A stretch of DNA of 64,000 nucleotides from Xiphophorus maculatus (lineage: Eukaryota; Chordata; Actinopteri; Cyprinodontiformes; Poeciliidae): positions 27,264,283 to 27,328,282 of the forward strand of contig NC_036454.1 of assembly GCF_002775205.1 (NCBI RefSeq), written 5' to 3'. Below the pieces are notes generated by a model. It saw only the letters and a list, made by a program, of their open reading frames with translations, ran no database searches and was not told the origin of the DNA. Shown here in pieces: positions 27,501 through 55,446 of the stretch. Each line of letters begins with the position of its first letter. Position 1 is the first letter of the stretch. The position numbers and the translations under genes are program-made.

Positions 27501-30500
27501 TTTTAAACACGTTAAAATGGTGTTTAAAACAATAAAAACGATCAAGTCGAGCTAAAGAGATTCGGTTTTCCTTAATGTGGGACCATGTGTACTGCCTGGA
27601 GCCTGCATGCATCCTCCTCCATACGTCCACCAGGCCGTGAGACGAGACCAGCTGCCGCAGAGCATGTTGGGCCGCTGGATGCGGCTCTGCATGATTACGA
27701 TCTAAAAACTCGTTTTCCGTACAATTAAAATCCCCACCTATAAAAACATAATCTTCCGACCCACAATCACCCAGCCTTTCCCCAATTTTTTCAAAAAAAC
27801 GCTTTTTTTCTGCATTGGTGATGGGAGCATAAATATTGATAAAAACCAGGCTAAAATGATCAAATTTTGTTTTGACTAAAAGACACCTCCCTTGAACGAC
27901 GTGCTCAACTTCTGTGGAGTTTGGGGTGAAAGCTCTGGAGAACAGAAAACCCACCCCTGCACTCTGGGAGGTGCCGTGACTTAAAATGACCTCCCCCCTC
28001 CACTCTCTGCCCCAGTCTGTTTCTATTAAGGAATCACTGTGAGTTTCTTGTAAAAAAATGATGTCAATTTTCTTCTGGTTTAATGTTTGGTATATCAATG
28101 CACGTTTCTGAGCTACCCTCGCCCCGTTAAGATTTAAAGATGCAATTTTAAAAGAATCCATATTGGGTAAGAAGCTAAAACCAAAACATAAAAACCTTAT
28201 AAAAAATAATAAAAAACTACTGTACATCATTTTTACTCAAAATTGTTTCCTAGCTTTTGACATTATTTTCTTTAATCTAAAAACTTCTGTATCTGTAAAA
28301 CCTGATACCTCTTTGTTTCTGATATGATATCTTGCAGAAAAATAAAATAGTCTTAAATTTGGAAAGTAACTTTCTATTTTTACTCCCCTCAATCCCTTGG
28401 TTTGTTGCAAAAAGGTTCTGTAAGATTCTACCGGGTACCTAGGTTCTTTACTGCTACTTTGGTTTACGGACACCTCACTGGTGTCAGAGAACCAGTCTTC
28501 ATTGTCACTGCTATCTGACACCTCCCTCCTGTCTGCAACCAGCTTGCTGGCCTGTTTACTTGCTTGCACAGCAGCCACCACATTTTTCCTTTTGCTGCGC
28601 CTTTTTTTGGGGGCAGAAGCCTCTAGCTCCATCCCCTCCTCTGTTTCACCTGTCTCTCCCTCCGCTCCTGCTCCAACAACCGACTCTACACTGTTCCTCC
28701 TTTCATTCTGTCCACCCACCTCCTCCTCTACTCTCTCTCCCTGACCTCCACACACTAAATGCTCCTCATCGCCCTTCACCTCCTCCTGCTCTCTCTGCAC
28801 ACCGTCTTTCTCCCCCTCAACACTTCCACCCTCACCACCATTCACCTCATCACCACACACCACCGTGCTCTCATCCATACCCACACACACACTCATTCCC
28901 AACGCTCCCTCACTCACGACTGTACCTCTCTCCAGTTCTCTTGCAGCGGGCTCTTCCACCACCACCGCGGGTTCCCCCGCAGCCGCCACGGCCTCCTCCG
29001 CAGCAACCGAGGGTCCTCCCGCAGCAGCCGCGGGTCCCTCCACGGCGGAAGCGGGTTTCCCCGCAGCAGCCGCGGATTCCTCCGCAGCGGCAGCGGGTTC
29101 TCCCGCAGCGGCAGCGGGCTCCTCCGCTGCCCTACCTTCACTAGGCGGGTTTCCTGTTATCTCACCAGCCGCCTGCTGCTTCGCCGGACCCTGCGGGGCC
29201 GGTTCGGCCTTGTCTGGGCACATTTTTATGATGTGGCCTTCTTTGCCACAACCAAAACATTTCATATTTGAGGACGTGGCAAACAAAACATAGTCAAATT
29301 AATCAATCCTCACGTGAAATCGTAAATTTAACTCGTCATCTTTTCGATTTAGAATCATAAAGAGTTGCCTCCTATGGGATACAACATGTTTTAGTAAAGG
29401 TGATTTGCACCCTGTTGGAACCTTTTTTAGCGGCGACACCACCTTACCGTGCCTCGACAACTCTTTAATCAAGAACTCGTCACTTATAAACGGAGGAACG
29501 TTTGACAGCGTTACCTTCGTTGCAGGTAAGGTAAGTGGCGAGACTTGTAAGAACAAATCGCCTACAGAAACGCCCACCTCCACTAGCTGTTGAGCCTGCT
29601 CAACTTTTTCCACAAAACACACCACCGCTCCATTCATCCGTGCTGCCGACCTTATGCTCCCGTGCCCAATCACATCACCCACAGCCAGACAAACTTCCTC
29701 CACGCTGCACGGAGAACCAGCACCCACCTTGATGCCGTTCTTCCGCGTCAGCGTGGAGAAAGACCCACCACCAGCCACCATGGCGTCCTGAGACGCCGGC
29801 CTGACGGCCACACCCAAACCCACAAAATCCCCTTAAAACGTGACAAAACTAACACAAAATCACAATTAAACAAGTAACACAAACACCCAGTGAATAAACA
29901 GTAAGAAAAAACCAAAGATAGAAAAATACACAATCGCTCGCTCTTTCACTCTTCTTCCGCTCTCCACTCACCCTCCTCTCACACGAAGAAGAAGAAGAAG
30001 AAGAGATGACAGATGGAATCCGAGTAAGTGATGAATTATTACTTATTTTGTCTGCACTTACATTGTTTTTTTGGGGTTATTTTTGCCTTACTTTTACCAC
30101 CATTGCAGCGTAGGTCACGTCAGCCCTCCAGTCCTGAGGTTTGGACCATCCCACCAGAGGGTCGGCCTCATCGTTGTAGACAGGGACGCTGCGGAAGCTG
30201 GGGAAGCGTTTCTGGATTTCCCCTACTGTCTGGAGCTCCTTCTGGAGAATGGGCAAAGAGAAACCCCCTCCCTAGGAGACGGAAACAGAGAGTCAGCTTT
30301 TTCTATACCACAGCTTTATCTCAATTCATAAAAATACTATTAACAAATATAATTATTCCACTGATTAAATTCAAAAAGTACTATTTTGCCATAATTACAT
30401 TGATTTATTACACACAAACTGATCAATTTCAAATGTTTAATTCTTTTCATCTAAATTCTTATGCCTTTTTCCAAATTCAGCTCCTTAGAAAATAAAAATG

Positions 30501-33500
30501 TCACATAGCACTGATAATAAAACATTTTAAAAAACATAAGTGCTATGTTTTGTTATGGTCTATATAATAACGTGAGAGTGCGAATAATAATGATGATTAT
30601 AAGAAATATTGTAAATTTGCCAAACACCACACAAGAAAAATACAGCGTGTGTTGAACCCGGCATCCCTGGGAAAGAGAGAACAGTTTTGTGTTCTTAAAG
30701 AGAATCATGTTTAGTTTTTTAGCCACAAAACTAGCTGCTCAAACACTGCTGTATCGAAGCACATTGATAGAAAATTGAGTAAAAGAACAAAGTTTGACTG
30801 AAAAAGGTGCAGAAGTAACAGGGGCATCTGCAGCCTTGGAAAGATAGTGAAGCAAAGCCCTTTCAAGAGATTGAGGAAGAGTCGGATTGTTGAGTGTGGA
30901 CAGTTTAGTTTTGTGCTAAGCTTTAAGTCATGATCACTAAAATAAACAGAAACAAACAGCGGAAATAAGCCACTGTGTGTGCAATGAGTCATTTCATGAG
31001 TTTTACTTAAAATACTTCAATAAGGTTTTTTCTTTAAATATTTTTTTCAGCACAAGTGGCCTTCATTTGATAGCAATCAGACAGGAAGGGGAGGAAAGAC
31101 ATGCGTCAGAGGAACCAAGGACAGGGGTTCCCACTCTAGCCACTGCGCCACGCGTCGCCCCTTTGATTAACATTTTGATCATATGCTAAACTGTGATCCA
31201 ACAGCATGCATTCATAAAAGAGACTGTGCGACCCGCCTTCTTGTGCAGGGCTATGTAGTCGATCCTGACGCCCGTCTCTCCGGTGAAGTAATTGGTGCCG
31301 TTGTAGCAGTGCTGCAGCATGGCCCAGCAGTACGGAGAGCGGGGGGGAGAATGACAAGAGTCTCCAGGACCGCCGAACCTCAGGAGCGGGCTGGCAGCGC
31401 GCAGCCCCTCTGAACACGCATCGTAGTAATTTAGAAACCCTGAAGGTATGTGGATGAAAAACAGAGATCTGGAGTGAGGCCTGATATAAATTCTTCATCA
31501 GTAATGTCTGTTGGCGACTGCGTTTCTCCGTTGTGAGCAGTCAAATTCCAGTGCAACACAAATAGCATGGAGTTATGTACGTGTTCTGGGGTTTACCTTG
31601 AATGGACATGGTGACATTATCAAAGTCATGATTATTGGGTTCGTTCCACGTTTCAAAGTTCCACTGAGAAACTCTTCCTGCGCCGTATTTGTCTGGAATT
31701 TAAAATGAGCAACAATATCTTTTAGATAGAATCAGATTTTATAGAATTTATGATTTTACAAAAAAAAAAAAGACATAATTTTCTATAAACCAGTTGAGAT
31801 TAATGTTACAGAGTCCCAGAAGAGTTTAGCAACATGTTTATTTTAACCATAATAGGAGATCACTCTCAATCAGCTGGTATGTAAATGGCATCTAACTGTT
31901 GCTACGGCGACTTGGAGGTCCTCAATATATTACTCTCAAACAGTGAACCATGGTTACTTTTTTTAAATTTTCCTATACGTTTCAACCTTTATTCTTCCAT
32001 TTTAATATTTTATTGGACATTTGACTGGTAGCATTGAGGTAAAACAGCTTAATTAGTAAACAAAGACTCACCAATGTATCGCTTGGCTATGAGATAAACC
32101 AGATTTCTCCATTCAATCACTTGGGCTTTATCCTCCAGGTCAGTGAAGTAGTTTGAGACGCTGCCCATCAATTCAAAACCTGAAATATGTCAAAACAATT
32201 TATCAAAATATCACAATGAAGATGATATTTATCAGCAAAGGCAGTGTGTTTTTAGCACAGTACCTGGTTGGAGCCCATTATCTGACAGCAGTTCTATCAG
32301 CTCATCCAGTTTAGTGAAGTTATACTGAGGTTTTCCTCCAGCATGTCTACAAAAATGAATTAAAAAAAATAATCCCACTTGTTTTAATATGGCAGTAGGT
32401 ATGCTTTCTCTAATATGAATCACAGTGTATAATTAACCACATTTTGTACATCAGCATATTTTTGCTTGCTAGTTGACTTACTGTAAAGTGACCAGCTCCA
32501 GCAACCAATGGATCCTAACCTGCTGGATCCCTCCGTGTGGGACCGAGCCCACATAGGCCAAATTCAGCCGCTGGTCAGTGCTCAAGTCAAACTGGTCAGC
32601 CTGGGTGTGAGGAAGTGGAGGGCTGCAGGAGAAAAAGTTTTAAAATTATGACATTTATACAGTTCTGTGGTGAAGTCTTGAGTCATTTGTTCATACTTTG
32701 CAGACATAACTTCACTTTAGAATATTACACAATATTCTAAATATATTTTGCTTATTGGAAGCAAATTATAAACGTAGAATGCAGGTTGGAACTGAACAAT
32801 AGCAGATGGGTCTCTTCTAAAGTAGTGAAAAAAAGTTATTTTAGAGTTTTACCAAATTGAATTGTTTTTAATCGCATATTTTATAAGAATCTGTGAGTTT
32901 AGATTAAAGTCAAACCATTGCATAGCTTGGACTCACTGTACAAATGCACCATAAATGTTTCCATCATGGTCTTATGTTAAAAGCAAGGTGCATATAGAGT
33001 CTTAAGGAATTGGATCAGGAGGTTTTCACCAAGAGAGAACAAATGGGCAGATATCTTATAGATCTGAGCTGTGAAGATTGAATGATTATCTCTATTATTA
33101 CTCACAGTCAAATGTCCAATAAATTATGTTTGACTTCTCAAACCTGGAGAACCGTCATCCCTCTGGACTCAATCCCATATATATGCAATCTTGAAAGGTT
33201 TCTGAATCTCAATCGATCTGCATTCAGTGTGAAATAATTATGTCTGCTTGAGCAGCACAGATGAATCAGCGTTTATATGTTTACCTTCAAAAATTAAGCG
33301 TAAAGCTATAATAAACTTTTTTAAATTCAATTTTCAGAAACTGAACAAAGTTGTCACAAAGCTGAAGTTGTGCTTCAACTAGGCCGACACTGATTTAGAA
33401 TAACTCCGTTCAACTTTGATACGTAGTTTTTACTTACAGGCCCACGTGACATGATTTCAAGCCAAAATGCGTCTTACATTTTGAATTGTTACAAAAACTT

Positions 33501-33817
33501 GATTAAAGGTTTCATAAATTATGTTTAGTTCAACCCGTTTTCAAGTTGAATCACTGCGTCACGTGTTTATAGTTTACTCTTTTTTGCGCATGCGCATGAC
33601 AGCGGTTAGCAAAACCAAGGTTGGTGACTTTAGCTTAAGAGGAAAATTCAATAAAAATATCGCTTTGAAAGACATAAGCGACCTACCAGAAGCCAGTGCT
33701 TCTCCAGAATGGCCTGAGCTCTCTTTCTGGTCGCTTCGCGTCAACTGTGATGATATAAGCGCCAGAAGTTTCACAGAAGCACCAAAATAAAGCAAGAAAA
33801 GGCAAACTCCTCCACAT
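21535..33817 (-). CDS. idua: idua, alpha-L-iduronidase (lysosomal GH39 enzyme)
   Basis: Fourteen coding exons, the human number: 33817-33687, 32622-32482, 32346-32264, 32179-32072, 31692-31597, 31439-31237, 30271-30092, 24162-23946, 23190-22981, 22908-22787, 22662-22537, 22056-21980, 21851-21751 and 21635-21535. Total 1896 nt, 631 residues plus stop (human 653). A signal peptide ([14 protein letters not shown]) leads to [16 protein letters not shown]. The acid/base Glu is in [16 protein letters not shown] (exon 5). Other hallmarks are [31 protein letters not shown] and [18 protein letters not shown], then the fibronectin-like C-terminal domain ending [14 protein letters not shown]. It removes terminal iduronic acid from dermatan and heparan sulfate in lysosomes. 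Intron 6 uses a GC donor (31236-31235). Intron 7 holds a 5.8-kb LINE in the same orientation. No lesion is seen in the coding exons. Confidence 0.96.
24172..24193 (-). repeat. (TTC)n tract at the 3' splice site of idua intron 7
   Basis: GAA repeats on the plus strand read TTC on the gene strand. The tract runs into ctccaatcag directly before exon 8, so it forms the polypyrimidine tract of the acceptor. It also abuts the 3' end of the LINE. Confidence 0.85.
24280..28161 (-). pseudogene. LINE ORF2: APE endonuclease and reverse transcriptase, one premature stop
   Basis: An open frame runs from an ATG at 28230. The likelier start is 28161 ([14 protein letters not shown]), where the endonuclease begins, and the frame is open to a TAA at 24519-24517. 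After it the same frame continues about 79 more codons ([12 protein letters not shown]..) to 24280, so the stop looks like a single substitution. Endonuclease marks: [24 protein letters not shown] and a late DHSLL. Reverse transcriptase marks: [43 protein letters not shown] and the catalytic [10 protein letters not shown] terminal CPFC..H..C zinc motif is present. The main open part has about 1214 residues. There are no frameshifts. Confidence 0.9.
28237..29781 (-). pseudogene. LINE ORF1: nucleic-acid-binding protein, one premature stop
   Basis: Starts at ATG 29781 in good context (gccATGg). An N-terminal region resembles an RRM-like fold ([20 protein letters not shown]). An in-frame TAA at 29301-29299 falls between HVRID and FDYVLFATS, and the same frame continues through the CCHC knuckle [15 protein letters not shown] long Ala/Pro/Glu-rich repeat region (about 28950-29140) follows, then an acidic stretch and a basic C-terminus ([11 protein letters not shown]). 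Without the stop it would be about 514 residues. ORF2 follows in another frame after a short gap. Confidence 0.82.
28960..29130. repeat. GC-rich imperfect tandem repeat inside LINE ORF1
   Basis: Successive units of roughly 24-30 bp (variants of ccgcagcggcagcgggctcct on the plus strand) encode runs such as [17 protein letters not shown]. The same region is open in several frames on both strands only because of this composition. Confidence 0.7.
29985..30004 (-). repeat. (TTC)n tract at the LINE 5' junction
   Basis: GAA repeats on the plus strand. On the minus strand they read (CTT/TTC)n directly before the LINE 5' UTR (cgtgtgagaggagg). With 24172-24193 it forms the apparent target duplication. 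The idua intron 7 donor is only about 87 bp upstream (30091). Confidence 0.8.
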
Positions 33818-33992
33818 AATGAACTCGTGTTCGTTTACATGTCTCCCGTAAAGTGACAAAACTGTCGGTCTATCCTCTTCTCAGCATGTTTTTTGTAGTA
33901 CAAGCTCAAACACTGAGCTTTTGCTGGTAAAAAACAAGCTAACATGCAACAAACCAACCAGGAGGCAGATAACCGTGAGCAGGTCACGTGAA
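33443..33992. promoter_or_regulatory. idua: Three CACGTG boxes around idua exon 1, one CLEAR-like
   Basis: CACGTG at 33443-33448 (cccacgtgac), 33560-33565 (gtcacgtgtt) and 33985-33990 (GTCACGTGAA, 33983-33992). The last lies about 170 bp upstream of the idua ATG and matches the TFEB/CLEAR consensus GTCACGTGAC at 9 of 10 bases. Lysosomal hydrolase genes commonly carry this motif near their start site. A TGACGT CRE-like word lies just beyond at 33998-34003. Confidence 0.6.
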
Positions 33993-34019
33993 CACGGTGA
34001 CGTATATAACGCGACGTAA

Positions 34020-34071
34020 ATGTAGTCTTCAGTGAAGGTGAACCGTTTCAAGTCAGAAGGTGGTCTGGTAA
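34020..34071 (+). other. Possible non-coding exon divergent from idua
   Basis: Sequence ending agaaggtggtctg|gtaagttaac has a strong donor and lies beside a TGACGT word and an atataa stretch, pointing away from idua. It may be the first exon of a divergent non-coding transcript, but no partner acceptor or ORF was found. Speculative. Confidence 0.2.
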
Positions 34072-35289
34072 GTTAACGCCAACACTAACGTTTTTGGCTT
34101 GAATGCACCCCATCCACAAGTAAAAACAAGCAAAAAGAAAACCTCTTGTTTTCCCGTCTTTTCTGTCCAGGATCAGAGCGTAAAACTTACAAACAGAAAA
34201 GCAAGAAGTCATTAATAGGACATTTATTTAAAAAAAAAAAAAAAGAAAAGAAGGGAGAAACAAAAAGGCATGAGAGGACGATTCAGATGTCATTTACATT
34301 TAAACTCAAAGAAACTGTTAAACAGCAACAGTTATGCACAACCATTTACACAACTTGTACAAATATCCCCTCCCTCCCCTTGGTAATTTGCAACTTTAAT
34401 TCAAAATAACTTAAATAGATTTCTAGGTAAAAGTGCAAATCCTTTTGCATGAATGTCCGAGTAAGACCATGGTGACAGAGGATGACTCGATGAGCTCACT
34501 AGCTGCAGGGTGTTTCACTTGTAAGGCATCACAAGCACATTACAACATCTACAACTCTAAAGTATGGAGCACAGAAACGCAAAATGTTTTTTTAAATGTA
34601 CAACAGTTTCACCATGCTTGATTATGATGACTTTCTTTGCATGGCTGAGCTCACACATTCTCTCTCATGCACATCCGTATTGTACTGGCAATATAATAGT
34701 CTCAAATCCTGTGATTTGACTGAGCCCTTTCCCTGTTAAGAGTGTGCTGCCCTGAATAAAACCTCCAAAAAATATGTTAGTTTACATTTTAGGGTTCTTG
34801 GTAATAAGTAATGTGGTATTGTTATCTCTTCAGTAGTGTTATTGTTTAGCGTTCAAAAACAGTCACCTACAGAAAATAAACCCCCTGTTCGGTGGTGAAG
34901 TAGTCCCGTTGTTTCTGGTTGGCATGACGAGGCGGTGTGGGTTTTACAGTCACAATGCGATGGTGACAAAATGTTTATACTTCAAAGTCTTAACAAGCAT
35001 CCTCCCATCAAGAGTGAAGAGGATCAAACTACTAACCCAGGCACGCTACTCGGCCCTACATGCTTCTGTAATAACATGCAGTTGATGCAAAAACATAACG
35101 TCATCACCAAGAATAGTAAAGTATTATACAGCATATCCTTATGAAGCACTGGTCACCATGGTTTCTACAGGGCAGGAGGCTGGAAAGCAAATGTGTTTGG
35201 TGGTGAGAAAGGTCTTCATATAATTCCAATACAAACGAGAACGTATCAAGCATCGAGTCCTTGTGTACGGCTGTGCAGTTGTTCTGTAA

Positions 35290-52112
<16,823 letters not shown>

Positions 52113-53268
52113 TACAGCAGCTCGGAGGCGACAATAAAAACTGCTCCTCCTTTCCGGTGAAAGTGCTTCAGTTTCCTGTCAGCTGTTTACTTCCAGCCAG
52201 GGCACAGAAGGAAGAAATGTTCCGACAAAAAAATAAAAAAAACAACTAGGAAATTCAGCCAGAAAAAATAGTTTAAATAAAATTTAAGTGAGCCACTTAC
52301 TTTCACTTCAGTGCAAGCATCGAATAAGATGGAAACAAAATGTATTTATATGAAACGTGTTTTAAATTTCTAACAACGCCACAAACTATTGGATTATGTA
52401 CCGTGCACTGAAATTAAAACGTGTTAAAATGTTAACACATTTTAATATCATTAAAAATATACATATATTTTCATGTTCTCTTGAATTTTCATTGTTTTGA
52501 AGACCTAAAAGTGTGAAACCAATAATACAATATAGGCTTGCCCAAAGCAATACTAAACATATTCAACTGTTTCTCATCTTCCTCATTCACACAATGATCA
52601 TTTGACAAACGTTTTATATTAAACACTTGAATACCTGATAAAGCCACAATATGTCAGCAGTGCGCGTGACTGTCATCGTTGCTTTCACCTGTTTGAAATT
52701 TTTATTTTTTTTACTTCAGTCAGTTTTCATTTGGAAAGACGTTTAAGACATGACGTTTTTTTTCTTTAAAACAGATCAAGACGCAGTGGATTTTTTGCTA
52801 TTTTTTTTAAAAGACTGGGTGTTTTATATGGATTCCACCCAAGTCAGAGTAAGTTAACTGTATGTCATTGATTGGTGTCGTTTATTCAGCAGCTTTTGTA
52901 GTCAGTTTAAGACTTATCTTATTTGTATGGAGATATACTAAATAAAAATCAGAAAGTATTTGATGTATTTGTGCAAGAGCTTGTCAGCCTAATTCAAAAC
53001 ATTTAGTCTGAAATTGCCATTTCCTACATTTTATGGTTTGTTTGGACAGATCCATGACTGGCCAAGACTGGGTGGTGAGAATAAAAGCCAAAGGATACAA
53101 GCTCCAGTTTACTATAACATCATCTCGGTTCAGGGGGATTTTGATTTTCCAGGCGAGTCAACTCCTATTTTGAACAAACATCTAAGAATTTACAAGTTGA
53201 AAATGTTTACACATGCTGCCCTCTCAAAGTCTGTCCACCAACTCAACTGGTTCACTTACACATATAGT
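52113..53268. other. tnks 5' flank and intergenic DNA
   Basis: Contains the presumed tnks 5' UTR and promoter (GC content drops quickly beyond about 52200), then AT-rich sequence. A 137-codon ORF overlapping 53014-53427 matches nothing known and runs into the transposon; it is not called. Confidence 0.45.
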
Positions 53269-53302
53269 GTATGTGGAAGAGACAAGTCCTTCCACATACA
53301 CT
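53269..53302. repeat. 14-bp perfect hairpin at the left edge of the Tc1 element
   Basis: AGTGTATGTGGAAG and its exact complement CTTCCACATACACT are separated by 8-9 bases. The right arm includes the first bases of the transposon. Confidence 0.75.
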
Positions 53303-54401
53303 ACATTGCCAAAAGTGTTTGCTCACCCATCCAAATAATTGGAATTAGGTGTTCAATCACTTCCATGGCTACAGCTGTATCAAATGAAGCACCTAGACAT
53401 GCCAATTGTTTTTACAAACATTTGTAAAAGAATGGGTTGCTCTCAGGAGTTCAGTGAGTTCCAGCATGGTACTGTGATATGATGCCACCTGTGCAACAAA
53501 TCCAGTCATGAAATTTCCTTGCTCCTAAATAATCCAAAGTCAGCTGTATTATAAGAAAATGGGAGTGTTTGGGGATCACAACAATTCAACCATAAAGTGG
53601 TAGACCACAGAAACTGATTGAGCGGGGTCAGTGGATGGCGAAGCAAAGAGGTCGCCAACTTTCTGCAGAGTCAATCACTACAGTCCTCCAAACTTCACGT
53701 GGCCTTCAGATTAGCTCAAGAATAGTGCGCAGAGAGCTTCAAGGAATGGATTTCCATGGTGGAGCAGCTGCATCCAAGCCATACTTCACCAAGTGCAATG
53801 CAAAGCGTTGAATGTCGTGGTGAAAGCACGCCACCACCGGACTCTAGAGCAGTGAAGGCACGTTCTTTGGAGTGATGAATCGTGCTTCTCCATCTGGCAA
53901 GCTGATGGAGGTCGGGTTGTATTTCAGGAGCTGGACTTGGCTCTTTAGTTCCAGTGAAAGGAACGCTGAATGCTTCACCATACCAAGACATTTTGGACAA
54001 TTCCCTGGTCCCAACTTTGTGGGAACACTTTGGAGCTGGCCCCTTCCCCCTCCAACATGACTGTGCACCAGAGCACAAATCAAGGTTCATAAAGACATGG
54101 ATGGCAGAGTCTAGTGTGGGTGAACTTGACTGGCCTGCCTAGAGTCCTGACCTCAACCCGACAGAACACCTTTGGGATGAATTAGAGCAGAAACTGACAA
54201 CCAGGCCTTCTTGTCCTACATCACTATGTTACCTCAAATGCGTTTCTGGAAGAATGGTCAAAAATTCCCATAATCACACTCCTAAATGGACAGCCTTCCC
54301 AGAAGAGTTGAAGCTGTTCTAGCTGTGGATTAGAAATGGGATGTCACTTACGCTCAAATGTGAGTCAAGGCAGGAGAGCAAATACTTTTGGCAATATGGT
54401 G
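53299..54401 (+). mobile_element. Decayed Tc1/mariner transposon
   Basis: The ends read CACTACATTGCCAAAAGTGTTTGCTC and, in reverse, CACCATATTGCCAAAAGTATTTGCTC, flanked by TA on both sides as Tc1/mariner requires; length about 1.1 kb. The interior encodes a broken transposase. Recognisable pieces in shifting frames include LWSDES near 53868-53885 and LNASPYQDILDNS with HDCAPEH and IKTWM in 53954-54142. Many stops and frame changes show it is inactive. Confidence 0.85.
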
Positions 54402-55446
54402 TACCAATATATCCCCACACACAATAAGTTATTGTGTTTTGCTTTTCAGGGTATTGTGTATGCTTCTTCAGAGTGTATGCTTCAAAGTGCTTTTTTTGGC
54501 CTACCTCTAAACCTTTGGGTGTTTGTAAAGTGTACAGATGTGATTGCTCCTCTCAGGAGGCACATCCTCTGCATTGCCACCTATGTCGACGGCTGGCTTC
54601 TGGAGACAAGCTCAAGAAACGACGATTTCCATATTTAATTCTTAATGGATACATCTGAAGTATGTCAATCTGGCTATGCACAAGAAAACTGAAGTCTAAT
54701 TTGGTATATTTGTGGGATCTTTTTCAAACAGATTATTGAGAAAAATATGATCCATGAAAATTTAAGGTATTGATAAAAAAAAAAGAGAAACATCAAGCCT
54801 CAATTTAGGTTTGGACCTAATAATTTTGAATATTTTAATTATGGTTTACATTTGCACATTTATTATGGTGGGTTGACATTTCATCACCTCTACTGGTGTT
54901 AATTACCAGGACCTTCTGCTGTGAACACTCCCTACTCAGGTCACTTGTAGGTAGAATTGAACATGTTGACTGCCAGGTTAGGGAGGAGAGCAACAGTTTT
55001 CCTTAATACTATTTTATAAATCCAAGGTTTAAAAATATGTACATGTATGCTTATGGAGATGTAAAATGCAGTAGTTTCTCTGTCCAGCACTGTGGTTGAA
55101 ATTAAATGTAGATGCTTAGCCAAAACACAATAATGTATTAATCTTACACTTAAATAAATAAAATGTAAATGTTTCGTTTTATTGGACGCTTTACAACACA
55201 AAATTAACACACTACAGATTTTTTTTGATACAGCAACATAAATGTGGAACAAAATAAAAAGGCTTGTTGAAATCGTTTGGGGGGGAAAAAAGGATAAAAC
55301 TGAAAACTCTGGAACAAATTTAGAGAACAGTAACAACAAAACAAACCTTCTGCAACACTGAAAACAATGTGTTAAGTCATTTCAATCTGTGAGGCTTCAA
55401 GATGTTTTCATCAAAGCTGTTCTATGACTTGTCTATAACTGTCAGC

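Larger units (their letters stand above)
24194..29984 (-). mobile_element. Near-intact Tx1/L1-type LINE in a (TTC)n target (Koshi-like)
   Basis: About 5.8 kb on the minus strand. A short 5' UTR leads to ORF1 (with a CCHC knuckle), then ORF2 (endonuclease plus reverse transcriptase, CCHC at the end), then a short 3' UTR with caataaatgt. Both sides are (TTC)n: 30004-29985 before it and 24193-24172 after it. There is no poly(A) tail. Fish Tx1-clade elements of the Koshi type are reported to target TTC microsatellites, and the layout fits; the family name is inference without a database search. It lies in the same orientation as idua, in intron 7. Each ORF carries one in-frame TAA, so this copy is recent but probably not autonomous as it stands. 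Confidence 0.85.

Noticed and set aside
28481-29293. Several plus-strand ORFs with Pro/Ser/Ala-rich products
   Set aside because: They are antisense shadows of LINE ORF1, kept open by the GC-rich repeat in that region.
30630-30680. Text resembling a tRNA B box (gttgaacccggcatccctgg)
   Set aside because: No A box or foldable cloverleaf at the proper distance on either strand.
53014-53427. 137-codon plus-strand ORF
   Set aside because: It runs across the left boundary of the Tc1 element and has no domain, so it is chance.
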